From Tyto alba (taxonomy: Eukaryota > Chordata > Aves > Strigiformes > Tytonidae), in assembly GCF_018691265.1 (NCBI RefSeq), contig NW_024881324.1:10667730-10731729 (forward strand): a DNA stretch of 64,000 nt, read 5' to 3'. The position numbers and the translations under genes were made by a program. Each line of letters opens with the position of its first letter. The stretch's first letter is position 1. Positions 28,149-42,284 of the stretch are shown in pieces. The notes under the pieces were generated by a model that was not told where the DNA came from, did not search any database, and was given only the letters and a program-made list of their open reading frames with translations.

Positions 28149-28336
28149 ATGCCAGGGTTAGAGGATGGTTCCTTCTGGACTCTTACCTTCCCACATTTTT
28201 CCTTACCGGAGCATACCTCCTCTGCATATGGCTGGGCAACAAGTTCATGAAGGACAGGCCTCCTTTCTCTCTCAGGGCTCACCTCATTGTATATAACCTT
28301 GGGATTACACTGCTCTCCTTGTACATGCTCATAGAG
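28149..28336 (+). CDS. ELOVL2: ELOVL2 exon 3 (residues 23-85)
   Basis: The 188-base exon is bounded by acceptor TTTCCAG and donor GTAAGT. It completes Asp23 and continues as [20 protein letters not shown], then the first hydrophobic segment (about residues 35-52). Next come the polar loop with [12 protein letters not shown] and the second hydrophobic stretch [18 protein letters not shown]. An open frame runs on past the donor into the intron, but the match to the ELOVL family stops at Glu85. Phase is 1 at entry and 0 at exit. Confidence 0.97.
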
Positions 28337-31300
28337 GTAAGTGTTCTTGCATGCAGCACATCTGAGAAAGGTGAGAAATACAGAGTGTTTAGCAGAAATA
28401 TCTTAGCAACAGATAGTTTTGCTAGGAAATGTAACTTCAATGGCAAAGTAAGTTTAAGTTCAAGAAAAGTCCCTTAGCAATTGGACAGTGAGTTGTATAG
28501 CACCTTGTCAGCTTAGATCTCGGCATGTTTTAACTGTCCTTCCCGAGCTACAGTCCTCCCCTGGGGACAGCTGACTGCTACCAGGACAGTGTCCACAAGT
28601 GTGGATTTGAATCTGCAGCAGCCACTCAGTTCAAACATGCCTACACCTCATTCTTCAGCACCCATGAATATACCCATGGATTGCCTTTTATTTGTTACTG
28701 TCTATGGAATTATTTTTTTTATGTACAGACGCCCGTGCTTAAATGTGAACAGATTTACAGAGTGGAGTAAGTACTGATTTATTTATGGCATTGGCAATTC
28801 AATGTTAATTTTCTACTCTCTTGGCTAAGAAGCTTTCCTCATATAGTCAGACAGTAAGAGACAGATGTTAAAAACCTGCCACTTCAGCCAAAAGCAAGTG
28901 CTGTGGGACGACTTGAAGGCTGAATATGGTTACACAGATTATTTCCCAAGTACTTATCAGGAAAGAACATACAGAAATCAGGATCCGTTCAGAACCAGAA
29001 GAGAAGTTTGAATGCATCTGAAAATTTTGCACCAGCAGAGGACTCAGAGAGTGCTCTTCAGCAGAGACATGTGTGTTTTCACCTCCCCAGTGGGGAGCAG
29101 AAGCCAAAAGTCACTATTTTTATATTATTTGGGAGCTCTCCATTCTCAGGCTTGTGATAATTGAGGTACTTTTAATATTAAACTGTTAACATCCATCACT
29201 TGTGGCCCTAAAAGACAAAAACCACAAAACATTTTCTGGCTTGGCTTAAAAAGTGACCCTGGGCATGAGAAGCCCTGGATGAAGGATGTGCTCGATTTCA
29301 TGGTGTGACCTGCAGAGGTGTGAGCTGACATTGCTGCCCTGCCTGCACAGCCTCACAGCATTTCTTTCTCCCCAGGCTCCCGGCCACAACAGCAGTTTCC
29401 ACGAGAAAAACAAGGACTGACTGTTCTGTCAGCCAGACAAGAAACTTTGCAGAAGCCAAACAGGGCCCCAAAGATTTCAAGTTTTAAACTAATTTGAGCT
29501 AAACACCAGGTGACCGGCCTGGTCAAAAGGCTGAACGGGAGTTTAGGTTCATGCCTTTTTTCAATGGACCGATTGTGCTACACTGAGCTTCATCCTGGGT
29601 AGAGCTCCAAGGGGCTCCAGCAGTGGCTGTGGGCGTCTGAGTGCACAGGATCAGGCCTGGAGCAAAGGAGAAACCAGCACAATTGCTGGCAGGTTTGTTG
29701 ATTGTCCATACTGATTGTGCTCCAGAATTTAAATTAGCACTTTGATGTTTAAATCCCCATTTTGCTTGAAGACATACAGATAACTGTCTTCAGTAGCAGG
29801 ACTCAGCAAAAAAGGATTAATTGAATAGGAAAAGAAAATACTGCTCCATTCCCCTTGCGGGCTGATTTGGCCTCCCACAAGTAAATGTGTGAAGAAAAAG
29901 AATTTTAGCAGGCCTCACTTACATGAATTAAGCAAACTTGGGGTTTTGGCACCTTCACATCCTTGTAGGAATTGTGTTGAGCCAGCTCCCGTTCAGATGC
30001 CTCACTGCCTTGTCTTTCCTGAGGCTAACTTTGCTGCAGATGATTGCTGAGTTGCTGTTAGTCATCAGATTAGCCCCTTTAGACCTTGTTTGTGTAGCTG
30101 AAGGCTGCTGATTTTTGCCTCCCAGATTGCAGCTGGGCATGGCTGGCAGTGGCTCATAGCTCCACATTCTGCATTTTTTGGGAACCCGGGGACATAATGA
30201 CTAATCTGCACTGCCAGCTGTTTTACTGCAGATTTCACTCTTAGCTCTGGACTGTCAGTTGGGCTGGTTTTACACTGTGCAAAACATTCTTCCATAATAG
30301 TGGCTCTGTATTTTTTCATAGTCTACTTGCCTGGTTCCTACCACAGCTCCTCCTGTGAAGGAGCAGAATGGAAGTTTAGACTTTCAGAACTGCCTGAGGT
30401 AGCTTGCACATCCCTGCTGAAGGAGAACAGGCAAGTGGGAGAGCAAAAACCATCTTCAGTACTGAATAAAGTTGTGGTGACTCGGCATTTCAAAATGTCT
30501 CATTTCCAAAGCTTCTCTCTGGCCCTTATTCTTTCTTTTATGGACAGTAAGCTCTTTAAGGCAAGTGTTTCCTATATTTAGAGCATTCCACACAGTGGTT
30601 TCTTATGTAAACACAGCTGATCCCTCCAGTGAGTATGATTCAGGATTAATTCCTAGTTAGAGACATCTATAAGAGTTGTCTTATTTCTCCAGCCTCCAAC
30701 TGCACCTGAACCCCTCTGATCTCTGTAACAGAGATAAATCTCAAAATTATAAGCTCTATAACAGAGATAAACCACCAAAAAAGCCCCAAACAAATCAACC
30801 AGTTATTGGCATTGTTCTTCTTTTCTCTTCTTGGTTTTGTTTATGAGGTGCCACATATTTTTTCTTGTGATAGCTCCAGAATGGAGTGGGTGCTTATTAG
30901 ACATTCAAAAGAAAGGATGTATGTCCAAATGCAGACTGTCACACATGTTGGCTTAAATGAGAAAGATGGTAAACCAACTGATGGAGCTACCGGTGCTGCA
31001 ATTCTTCATCTCCTCACCTTCATCTCCTGACCTAGTTTAGCTGTCCCTTGACTGCAGTTGATTTGTACAACCTCAAGGCAAGATGACAAAGTTTATAGCA
31101 AGGAGTCATAACAAAAGGGCTGTTTTTAAATCTCCACAGGCAGATTCCTCTTTTGAGCCAGAGCTCCATGCACCACATCATAGGCATGAAGTATCTGGAA
31201 GCCAATTTTTGTTCCATGAGCTTTGACGTCAACCAATCCCTAAAGTACTTGGAGGAACAGCTCCAGGATAACTCTAAGTTGTGCCATTAGCATTAGATAG

Positions 31301-34300
31301 AGACCCCTACCATCCTTAAAGGACAAGTTCTAAATGAAAAACAACTCTGCCCAAGCTGCCCTCATCCTACTGAGATGTCTCAAAATTTTTGTGTCAAGAC
31401 AGAGTTAGGTGCCTTTGAAGGCCTCCCAGAGGGCAATTTACTAGACCTTAGACTTCCGAGATAGGCAAATAGATCTCCTTGAACTCGTCAAAGGCACTTA
31501 CCTCTCCTCATTGAATAGAATGGAAAAGTGGGGCACTTGGTCTTAGAGCATGGCTTTTTTGAGTATGTGAAACTTAGGCACAAGTCCTGTGCTTAAATTA
31601 GTCGAGGCTGCAAGTGTACTTACAAGGGGCCAGAAGACAATTCCCTCCACCCTTGCTGCTACAAGAGAAACCTGCATCAGAGGTTTTTTTATTGGTTGTG
31701 TTGTCTTCTGTACCATTAAGTGTTCATAGACCCCAATCAAGTCTACTGATCCAAAAATTTCTAGTAACACTGCCAAAAATCTGCATACAGAAGTAGAACC
31801 ACCACCTTTTTATTTTAATAAAAATCAAAACTTTCAGCAATTTCACTGAAGAAAAATGTCTTTCATTTACACAAATATCTGCCTAAGATCTTAAAAATAC
31901 CAGCTATGAGCAGAAAACCAGTTTACTGTGAAAAGCAATCAGATTTTTGCATATTTTAAAATTATTTCATGTGCAAGTCAAGTCACAAACCATATTCCAG
32001 GGATGCAGTCTGAGGAACCAGAGGCCAAGATAAGGTTTTGAAGTCCACCACAGGATAAAACTGTCACAACTCCAATGATAAATTAAAACTGGAAACAAAG
32101 GAGACACAATGCTGATCTCTGAATTGTGAAATTACTCATGTGAGGATACTCTCTCTCATTAATAGGAAAAGACATAATCTCTACCATGGTTTTAGGCTGC
32201 TTTCCCCAGCAGTAACTATCACCTCTGCCCTATTTAAATTAAATCTCAGCTAGTCATCAAGGTCTGACCCAAGTCCTTTTGTTGATCGGGCACTGAGAAA
32301 ACCAGGACACTGGCACCATCTGGGGCAGATTAAAAAAGGAGATCTAGGGATATATATGTCATTAACATAGGGGTGGCCTAATGTCTCAAGATGCCTGTAT
32401 CCCCAGGTAGCTTCACAGACTTACTGCAAATCCTTAGGATTTGTAAGCAAGCAGCTATATCCATGTGGGGAAACAGGACTTGCATGTAAGGATGCCTTGA
32501 TTCAGACCAAAGGGAAAAGGGCAAGACTGCACAAGTATTGCAATCTCAATGCATTAACCTTTTTAGTGAAGCCAGAAGAAAAGACTTTTACCTTACAGGA
32601 TTTAAAAAAAAGAAAAAACAAAACAAAAAAAAAGAAGTGTAGATTACCTTCACTTTACTTGTTTCCAGGAGCTGAAAACTTGCCCCACATAAATTCAGTT
32701 TCTCAATTATAGTCATGACTTGCAGGTACACAGGTGCCAAGATGATATAAGAATTCTCAGGAGTACCAGAACTGCCTTCTCTGTATCCTCTGGTATCAGG
32801 GAAAGGTCAGAAGCATAACGCTGGCACGATCAGGGCCACCAACCACTGCTTTTAGCCCTACACATTGCAAATGGGATTACATCTCACAAATTACCAGAAA
32901 GTCCAGTATAATGCCTGGATTTTGGATAACAGTGAGCAAAATGAAAAATAGAAGGAGCACTTAAACTCTGGTTTATTTCATCATTATAATGGCTGACATC
33001 AAAAAGATTTGCTTCCTATCTGTGCAAGTGTTAAAAAGACAGACCTTGAGTAGCAGAAGGTTTAAGTAAAGTTTTAACAGTGCAGGTGATGGGGAAAGGT
33101 AAAAAAGACATAGATCCTAGCTGATTTGAACTGTCCTGGAAGTTTACTATAGAAATCCAACTTCAACTTTTTTTTTTTTTTAAGATTGTAATAAATTATT
33201 GTTTACTCCATTAATTGTTCAGAATTTAACAAATGTGAATTTAGCAGAGAAGTAAGGAATGATTCTAGAACCATAAAGATTGGTGCTTGAGGTGAAGGCT
33301 TCATCTGAAGTAATTCTTTAATCAGGACAGAAAGACTGCCTTAACCTGAGGGAGCAAGAGGAAAAGAACAAAGTGAGAAATCAGAAGAAATCAGGTGCAC
33401 TTTTCTATCATTTGGAAGAAGGGAAAAGTGATGGGAAAAAACTAGATAGCAAAAGGTCACCCAAAAGTGCAGTGTAAAGCAGTGAAACGTAAAGACAAAA
33501 TCAAACAGCTTTTTTGAGTCCATAAGAACTTTGTCTGAAGAGAATTAAATTCCCAGGTGTTCTATCTTAATCAAATAATTTGTTTAGAGAGCTGATGAGC
33601 TGACTTTTCTGTCCTTGCCTGCAGTTATTCTAGCTGGACACACTGTCCTCACTCCTCAGTTTTCATCCTTTGAGTTCTCTGTCTTTTCTACCGACCTTTC
33701 TAAGCTCTGCATTTAGGTAGAACATTTAGCCTGTTCATCAAAAAGGCAGTGATCTGGATCTCACTTGCACATTCAAATATAATTCAGTAGAACTTTACTG
33801 AAAATCAAGAGTAAAAATTCATATGATGAGGTTTTTCACATGTGCAAAGCTTCTGATACCACCACTGGTACCATCAAAGTAGCATATGGGGAGCTATTCA
33901 GAATAGGAGGTGTAATGAAAGATTCATGGAAAATAAGGCTAAGAAGGTCTTTCTTTTAGCTTATTCCACCACCCCAGACAACAGCAACACACAAAGGAAT
34001 TATCATTCATAACTAAATTAAAATAATTTTGGAGTCATTACTTCACTAATCCTTCTAGCAGTCTCCCATTTATTTAGGGGTATTAAATGGAACTGGCTAG
34101 AAGTTTCTCAACAACGTGGCTTTACATTTGAAAGAATTTTTGTTGATTAAAAAAAAATTCAGACATTTATCAAAGCTTCATTTGGGAACAGTCTCTTATT
34201 TTTGTCACTGTGATATGAACTTTCTGACTTCAAAATAAGAAGAAAGCATGGGACCACTTACTTCCTCCACGCTGGAATAACCAGTATCCTCCTAGTTATG

Positions 34301-37300
34301 ATGCTTCTGCAAGAATGAGAAATCCAACATGAAGTTCAGCTGTACATACTGTAGGTCAGGATAGCAAACCGCAGGCTATATATTACAGAATTAGCCAATC
34401 TTTTGGGGGGAACATCATGCATGCAATTATTGGACCTCTAAGTAGACTCATGGAGAGATGGAGAGACTCACCAAGTACTAGCCCAAAGCATGTTCATTAC
34501 ATTTCTGTCCCCATGAAAAATATCTCGACTGCATCATAAAGAGGGACAACAAAATATTTTAATTGTGAAGAATCTTGTGGCGTATTTCCTATTCAGCACC
34601 TTGTTTGTTGTTTGGCACAACACCACTACTAAGTTGTTACAGTTGGGGAAACCGAAGCACTGACCAAGTGGCAGGGCTGGAACCAGGCTCTTGGAATCCC
34701 CCCGTCCGGGGTTGAACAGTCTAGCCCAATCTGCTTCCCTGTGGGGTTTATGGTCTTGCCAGACTACAGTTTATTTGAGATCTTCAAGACACAAAAGCAG
34801 CAATCTGGAAACACAGGCTGTTCTGCATCTCAGCTATTTGTCTAAAATCTGGGATTATACCACAATTCTTGGAGGCTCGTCTAAAAATAGGCAACATATA
34901 TAGAGAGAGATTCTTCAAAAAATACTATTCACAGATGATTTTACAATTGAATGTCCTATCCAGAAAACCTGCCTGAAAGCTTTCTAGGTATTGTTTACAA
35001 CTGAGTTGATGATAAATCAAGGACGATTAATGGTACCTTCCTCTATTCATCTACTTATGTAGAATTGCAAAGGCATTGTAGCATGCCTTCACCCCAGCCT
35101 CTGGGGATTAGAAAGACAATTCAGATGTTGCATACTTGTGGAACTGAGCCATGTTACAGTCAAGGAGCTGATTTCTCCCTTTAAAAACTAAAGAGGGGAA
35201 GTCAGGAGAAATGATGAATATCTGGCCTCTATTTTTTAGACACTGATAATCTTCTGAGTCATTTCGTTCTAAAGTTTAGTTAAAATTATAAATGTAAAGA
35301 AAACAAAGTCATTCCTCTCTCCTTCCTGATACACTGTCCTGAGTGTTTAATTGGACTGCTTTTCTTTGGGATAACTGCTTTTAGGATTGTTTTGTCCAAG
35401 TCTATAGATCCAGGGAGGAGTTGCCATTCACAAGGACTAACAACAGTCTCCTCCTATGGCCAAGGGAAATAGGTGATTCACAGCACTGCAAGTTAGACCC
35501 TTCTTTCCACTACATAGAGAGATTAGTCTCCTTCCTTAGTTTAGTGAGAATTGCATTGCTTGGGAACAGAGGTCAGATTAAGTTGTTTCAACTGGCCTGA
35601 GGGCCGAAGTCCCAGAGAAAACCCAGCAAAATATGATACACAAAATAATGTCAAAAAGGTCCTTGCTCCATTTTTTCCCACAAGAAGGACACTAGTGCTC
35701 ATCCTTTCACTCAACTTTTGAGAGGAATTTCAGTTATTTGAATATTAATTCCATTACTAGTTTTTGGCTTCCCCTTCTGAACTGTTTCTGGATAGACAGA
35801 CAATATATTGGATAGACTATTTCAGGTGTGATAGACTACGACGATTCAGCTGCTGACTTCCTGGCTGTCCAACTGCCTGACCAATTCAGGGCTGACCAAG
35901 TTAAAGCACATTGTTACTGGCATTGTCCAAATGCCTCTTAAACACTGACAGGCTTGGGGCATCGACCACCTCTCTAGGAAGCCTGTTCCAGGGTTTGACC
36001 ATCCTCTCAGTAAAGAAATGCTTCCTAATGTCCGGTCTAAACCGCCCCTGGCGCAGCTCTGAACCGTTCCCACGTGCCCTACCACTGGATCCCAGGGAGA
36101 AGAGCTCAGCACCTCCCTCTCCACGTCCCCTCCTCATGGAGCTGCAGGGAGCAACGAGGTCGCCCCCCAGACTCCTTTTCTCCAAACTAGACAAGCCCAA
36201 ATTCCTCAGCCACTCCTCACAGGACATTCCTCCCAGCCCTGTCACCAGCTTTGTTCCCTCCTCTGGACGCATTCAAGGACCTTCACGTCCTTCTTAAGTG
36301 GTGGGGCCCAGAACCACACACAGCACTCCAGGTGAGGCCGCGCCAACGCTGAACACAGCAGGATAACCCCCTCTTTTGCCCGGCTGGTTATGTGTGTCTG
36401 ATGCACCCCAGGGTGGGGTTTGCCCCCTTGGCTGCCAGGGCACACACCGAGCCTGCTGCCAGCCAGCACCCCCAGACCCCTTTCTGCAGGGCTGCTCTCC
36501 AGCCGCTCCTCCCCCAGCCTGTACTTGTGCCCTGCATTGCTCCATCACAGGTGCACAATCCAGCATTTCACCTTGTTAAATTTCATCCGATTATTCACAG
36601 CCCAATGCTCCAATCTATCTAGATCCCTCTGCAAGGCCTCCTGTCCTGCAAGAGAATCAACAGCACCTCCCAGTTTGGTATCATCAGCAAACCAGCTAAT
36701 GGTGCATTCAGCTCCTGCCTCCTGATAGTTGATAGATATATTGAACAGCACTGGCTCTAGAATCAAGCCCTGAGGAACACCACTGGTGACTGGTTGCCAG
36801 CCAGGTGTGGCGAGGTGCTGGTACCTCACCCTTTGTCTCTCCTGCTCTGGGACAAGGGGAAACACCTTGTTGCTTCCAGGCATTTTTCTCTCTGAGAAAG
36901 CCCAACACACACAAAGCTTTTTCTACAACTCAGACTGAACAGAGAAACTGCAGTCAGTAGAAATAGGAATATCCATTCAGAAAACCACATTGCTTTCCTT
37001 TCTAGCCTACCCATTGAGGACAGATGCAGGAACAAGCTACAGCTGTGAGATTTTTGAGGCTGAAAACTTGAATGAGCAGGGCGCAGGCCTCTGGGTCCGG
37101 GCTACTGGTGCTTAGGCTGCTACTCAGCAAGATGAGAGGTTTTGGCACTATCTTCTCGCACATGCTGGCCCCACTTTGATGAGATTTCTATGAGTTTTCT
37201 TATGGAGGAGCCAGCTCTTATTTCTGATCAATGAGATTTCCCATTCAAAAAAAAAAAAAAAGGTCAAGAGTTAGATGGCTGCACAGAAGCAAATGTTGCG

Positions 37301-38892
37301 AATCCTTGTGCTGTTTATACTGAAGCAGATGAGTAAAGGTCATTTGTTGGCGTAACAACTGGAGTCTGTTAAGAACATTACAGTTAAGAACATTAGAGCA
37401 ACAGCAAAATATGAAAACTCAACTAATAACAGGATGTTTTGGTGACCCTCTGGCACACACCGTAGGTGAATCCACCAAAATACAGTCTGTTCCAAAAAGG
37501 ATTGAGTTGTTATATAGTAGTTTTCTGAAAAAAAAAAAAACCAACTGATTTATTGTCTTTTAATCTCTCTCTGCAATCTCTATTTTGGCCACATACACCA
37601 GCTGTGTTAGAATTACAGGTACAATCACGGACTTGCAATTCAGATGAAAAATAATAGAAGGCTGTGGCCCTCCAAGTTTTATTGCTTTTTAATGTGAATT
37701 TATAATAAGCATTCTGGGCTATCTGTTAATTCTCCAGACAATATTGTCAATAATTTTCTTTTCTTATATATTTCCTCTAGGAATTAATTCCATTTGATCA
37801 CTGAGAATATCTCTGCTTTGCTTTTGTATAGACTGTCACACATTCAACACAGGAGACTACTTTTCAGCCTGAAGAGGAGGGAAAAGTCTGTACAGATGCT
37901 GATACACACTTTCCCTGTGAATGTAATGCCTGAGTTGAAAGCAACCCACTTCTCAGAGCATCTTGCAATTCTGCTCACAGCATAACACTTGGATGTATTT
38001 CTCTCACCATCACTCACTGCATTCTTTGTAGAGAAGAAAACTGGCCCTAGAACATGAATTGCTCAGTTTGTCCCCAAAACCCACTTCTCACACATTTAAG
38101 AATAAAGCAAGACTTTTTAAAAATCAATGGACTCTATATAGCATTTATAGTCAACAGATTATGCTCCCTACTCCCAATGGGCTGCTGCATGGTTTAGGTG
38201 GTCATTACTAGAAAAATATTCCATATCAGAAGCCACCATATGGCTTTCTAGAAAATCTTCTACTCCATCACAGGGTGGTAGCCTGACATTTCATTGCTTT
38301 GTCTGCTTCCCAGCGTGACATGCACTAAATCTAAGAATCTGCTTGTGTGTCTATTCACATCTCCATTCAGCACTATGCCCGCTCTCCTCTATTTCCTCCT
38401 GCATTTAACAATGTAGCGTAAAGAGACCTGTGTATGGCATTAGGAAATATTTCTCCCATTGCACTACTTTGGGTTTGCCTTCTGTTTGCTTGCTTGGCAT
38501 CGGGGAACTTTTCTCAAGGACACTTTTGCACAAGCAGCTGGGTTAAACTCTGTTTGTACTGCTTCAGGACGGAGATACAATATTCAGGCATGAGTTCTGG
38601 AGTGAGCATTAAGTAACAAGAGATTTTAATGGATGCCTTGAAGGCTCTAAAGCCAGAGAAATTTAAAAGATACAGAATTTCAGTGTATACCCGCAACACA
38701 ACCTGACTGATGCCTTTCCCATTTCGAAGCAGAAGATGTTAGCAAGTTGTCTGGTTTCAGAGCATCGGCTCACGGAAGGAGTGGGAACGCGCCGTACTTC
38801 CGTGCTGCTTATTTCAACAAACACAGAGCAACTGCAGGGGTAAAAATTGCTACATCCGTTCATGAACACACTTGCTGTGTTTTCCGTTCCAG
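28337..38892 (+). other. ELOVL2: ELOVL2 intron 3
   Basis: This is the largest intron fully inside the window, about 10.6 kb. Its one recognisable element is the antisense CR1 fragment at about 35.84-36.90 kb. Elsewhere I see no coding exon or RNA gene. The open frames such as those near 30.3 and 31.6 kb lack family resemblance. Confidence 0.85.
35840..36900 (-). mobile_element. CR1 LINE fragment, antisense to ELOVL2, 5'-truncated
   Basis: The minus-strand translation reads '[20 protein letters not shown]', then '[20 protein letters not shown]', then '[19 protein letters not shown]'. This is the characteristic CR1 reverse-transcriptase palm with its FADD catalytic motif. Lower down come 'ARPHLECCVWFWAPPLKKDV' and the C-terminal 'RLPREVVDAPSLSVFKRHLD'. 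The reading frame is broken between these blocks, so the copy is inactive. The 3' end lies at the low-coordinate side, near 35.84 kb. The exact ends are approximate. The central part (36.29-36.56 kb) is GC-rich, as is usual for CR1. Confidence 0.93.
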
Positions 38893-38970
38893 CTCGTCCT
38901 TGCCACGTGGGAAGGAGGCTACAACTTGCAGTGCCAGAACCTCCACAGCGCAGGGGAGGCCGACACACGG
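38893..38970 (+). CDS. ELOVL2: ELOVL2 exon 4 (residues 86-111)
   Basis: The 78-base exon has phase 0 at both ends, acceptor TTCCAG and donor GTGAGA. It encodes [19 protein letters not shown] and then AGEADTR. The human counterpart is [20 protein letters not shown], so this lumenal loop is strongly conserved. The next exon opens with VAKVLWW, as in human. Confidence 0.97.
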
Positions 38971-40105
38971 GTGAGAGACGGCAGCAGCTCAGCCCCCAGC
39001 ACCCGCGGCAGCCCTTCCCTCCGCCACCCTGGCGCAACGCTTCTGCCTTCACGGCAGTTACAAGGATGTTATCGGTGACATCTTTAACACGAGGGGGTTA
39101 ATCGGGTTGCCTAACACCTGGTAGAAAACAAGAAGTGTTATCTTTTTGATTCGATACAGATGCACTCTCGCAGGGGAAAGTACGACAGGGGCTATTTTGA
39201 AAAGCCATATATCAAGATGTGTGGTCAGAACAGTGTTGCCTCACTATTAAAGCAGACAGTATGGATCATTTAAAAAACTTGGAACAAAAATCAGTCATCT
39301 AAAACGTAGCACTCATTGGGCTGTAGCTGGCAATGGATCTAAGCCCAGCTCTAAACTCTGGAAAACTGCAGAGACATTTTGCTGGCTTGACTCACCTCTA
39401 GTTTCAACCCTTATTTCTTCATCACAACAATTCCATATATTAGCCCTCTGCCACTCCCTATGCCAGGCTTACTTTTCAGATAATGTTAGATCTCAAGGGC
39501 AGAAAGATTGGTTAACTTATATAATTTTCCCCAACCCTCAAAATTTGTTTGTGTTATGGCAAGGAAAAGGTCAGTTAAATACCTTTTCCCATCAACCAGG
39601 TGTTTTCTCCCTTTCTAAAAGTCTTTAATTGTCCTAGGACATATTCTGAGCTCTCATAAAGTGTCTCAACTCTAGAGCAGGGTATATTCCATTGCACTGA
39701 GTGTCAAATTTGGATTGTTTAAAAAGAAGCTGACAGCAAAATCTGTTCAGTGCCAAGAAAGTATAAATGATAACACCCTTAAAACAAACAAATAAAAACA
39801 AACACACTCAACTATCTTTGGAGAGACAACAGAACAATTAGAAACCTTTCCTCAAAGTTTATATTTACTAAATTATATCTAGATAAGTATATATTTATAT
39901 AATCACATTAAAAATGATGCATTTTTTCTAAACTGCCTCATTCAAAAAGGAAATAAAATTGAAGCTAGAGCTTGTGCTGCTCCTTTAATAGAATATTAAT
40001 GCCTTTTGGAAAGTTGCATGCCTAGGGACTGATGAAGTACAGCAATATTTAAGGCCTATTATGGACAGATATTGATCTTCTGCTCCTTTGTTCTTGCTTG
40101 TACAG
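38971..40105 (+). other. ELOVL2: ELOVL2 intron 4
   Basis: This intron of about 1.1 kb runs from GTGAGA to TTGTACAG. The first hundred bases are GC-rich and the rest AT-rich. No other feature is seen. Confidence 0.88.
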
Positions 40106-40277
40106 GTAGCCAAGGTGCTGTGGTGGTATTATTTTTCCAAAGTAATTGAATTCATGGACACTATCTTCTTTGTACTGAGAAAGAAAAGCAGCCAGATCAC
40201 CTTCCTTCATGTGTATCACCATGCGACTATGTTTAACATTTGGTGGTGTGTTCTGAACTGGATACCTTGTGGGCAAA
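40106..40277 (+). CDS. ELOVL2: ELOVL2 exon 5, catalytic histidine box (residues 112-168)
   Basis: The 172-base exon encodes [20 protein letters not shown] and then [19 protein letters not shown], followed by [18 protein letters not shown]. The KxxExxD box lies at 40139-40159 and the HxxHH box at 40208-40222. These histidines are required for condensation in the ELOVL family. The exon ends with one base of codon 169 before donor GTAAGT. Confidence 0.98.
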
Positions 40278-42159
40278 GTAAGTCTCTGTTCACTTCGTCA
40301 CCTGGGGTATAAGTCACCCGCTGCTGGAGGGGAATCACGTCACTATGCAAAGCAAGTGTGTCACTGTGCTATACCACAGCACCTTCAAGGTTCATAGCCT
40401 TTCGGAAAGGCTGATCACCTGCAGACGGCAGTAAAGTTAAAAGCGTGGTTAAAAGTGCAGGGCAAAAAAAAAATATCTGAGCATTAGGCCCTAGATTTTC
40501 CACTTAGCTGCCCCAACCTCTCATATTTACTTCTCTTCAAACCACTTTTAGCCAGGATAACACTACTGAGTAGTACACAAGAGTGGTCACATACAAGACC
40601 TACTCCAAAAGCAGAGGTAGAAAGAAACCATGACCTCAGTCAGTGTCAATCATGACAAATGAACTCAACAGCATTTTCACAAGTTTTACTCCTGTATGCA
40701 TCAAACTGACATTCTGCTTTAGGCAAGATACTTTACTTACAAAATCACTCATTAAAATACTAGTGTGAGTTTGTTTTGTTTTAAATGAGAATACATCTCA
40801 CTCAGACAGTAGAACTACTGGAGAGCCAGAACTGATCGATGCAGTCTTACATTTCATATCAAAATAGCAGAAGTAGCAGCATCCTTTGCCTTATTATATT
40901 TTGGGTTCAATATATTTTGCAACAATACTGTCTAAATGACTTGGCTCTTAGGAGGACATTGTAATTGGCATTTGTACACTAAATCCAAAACAGCAGAGAA
41001 CTACTTCAGGTGTCCCACAACATGCACACTTTCCCAGGGCTTCATACAGCCAGAGGCTTCCTGTGCCATTGTTAGCAGAGTTGAGAAGACAACCAGGTTT
41101 TTTTCAGGTGTTAAAGGGAGTCACCTTAGTCCACTGTAATATTTTGTAAAGCAACTTGTTGCAGGTGCTTTTCAGAACAAAAAGCAGAATCCACATCTTT
41201 TGGCAATTACTATGGAGAGCACAAAATCAAAGCAAATCACTGCTATAGGTAGAAGCAGAGATCAAGGACTTTATAGCAATTACAAGCTATTTCTACAGAT
41301 GTGCAAACAAATCATCAGGGGTTTGTGCTTTCTATTGTGTCTGAACATACTCCCCACGCTTCGCACTATCTTTGAACTACTGAAATTAACAGAGTGGAAA
41401 AATCAGTAGCTAGATAATTAATCAGTAATTATTAAGTAATTAATCAGTGGAAAAATCAAAACAATTGGTGAGACCACCTTGTAGTTGTCAAGTACTGCCA
41501 TGAGACATATGAGCACGCAGCAGATAGAGTAGTACTGCTACTTCCCAATAGTCTGTGAGATACAGAGGGCAATTCATTTGCTCTAGAACTAGTACTTACT
41601 AAGTGTAGCTAGTTAGTGTGGCAAGGCATTATCTGGGGTGAAATCTTCGAAATTTGCATCTAGAGGAAGACCCACTAAAGAAAATGAGAGCAATTCTCAA
41701 ACACAGACACACAAGGCTAGTTTAATTCAGAGTAAAACCCTTACTACTGCATCAGGGAGCAGGAGAATGGGTGCCTCCCAGAGTCCTAAAGCTGTGGTTC
41801 CAGCAGCACAGTCACTCACAGCAGCATCTAAAGCTTACAGCAATAATGGAGACACATGCAATTAATATTTGGGAGGGGAACAAACCCAAAAAACTGTAAA
41901 CTACAGAATAGAAAAGTGGAGAAAATTAAAAATATGGGATGAAAATACAATATTAAGCATGAGAAAAACATATAGGAAGTATCATTCAGTTTGTCAGTTG
42001 TCCTTAGGACAGCACCTCTTCACATCAGAAATGTCTTTAACAAAAGATAAGCACAAAGGAAAGACTTACCCTATGCAAGAGACATCACTAGAAATAATAT
42101 CTTCTCTCACTTTTTAGCAGTTGGTGTATGAAAATGTTTTCCTTGGTGAATTTTTATAG
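40278..42159 (+). other. ELOVL2: ELOVL2 intron 5
   Basis: This intron of about 1.9 kb is AT-rich. A 13-base sequence (AGTGGAAAAATCA) occurs at about 41393 and again at about 41445, flanking a TAATTAATCAG-type duplication. Open frames at 40936-42117 show no family resemblance. Nothing else is seen. Confidence 0.85.
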
Positions 42160-42284
42160 GTTTCTTTGGACCCACTTTGAATAGCTTTATCCATGTACTT
42201 ATGTATTCCTATTACGGACTGTCCGTCATCCCTTCTATGCGCAAGTATCTCTGGTGGAAAAAATACCTCACTCAGGCACAATTG
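42160..42284 (+). CDS. ELOVL2: ELOVL2 exon 6 (residues 169-210)
   Basis: The 125-base exon follows acceptor TTATAG and ends at donor GTATGT. It completes Ser169 and encodes [19 protein letters not shown], then [20 protein letters not shown] and QL. The [12 protein letters not shown] and TQAQ blocks are family signatures that lie next to the active site and membrane core. Confidence 0.97.

Noticed and set aside
35911..36297. 128-codon + strand open frame
   Set aside because: It is antisense to the minus-strand CR1 fragment in intron 3.
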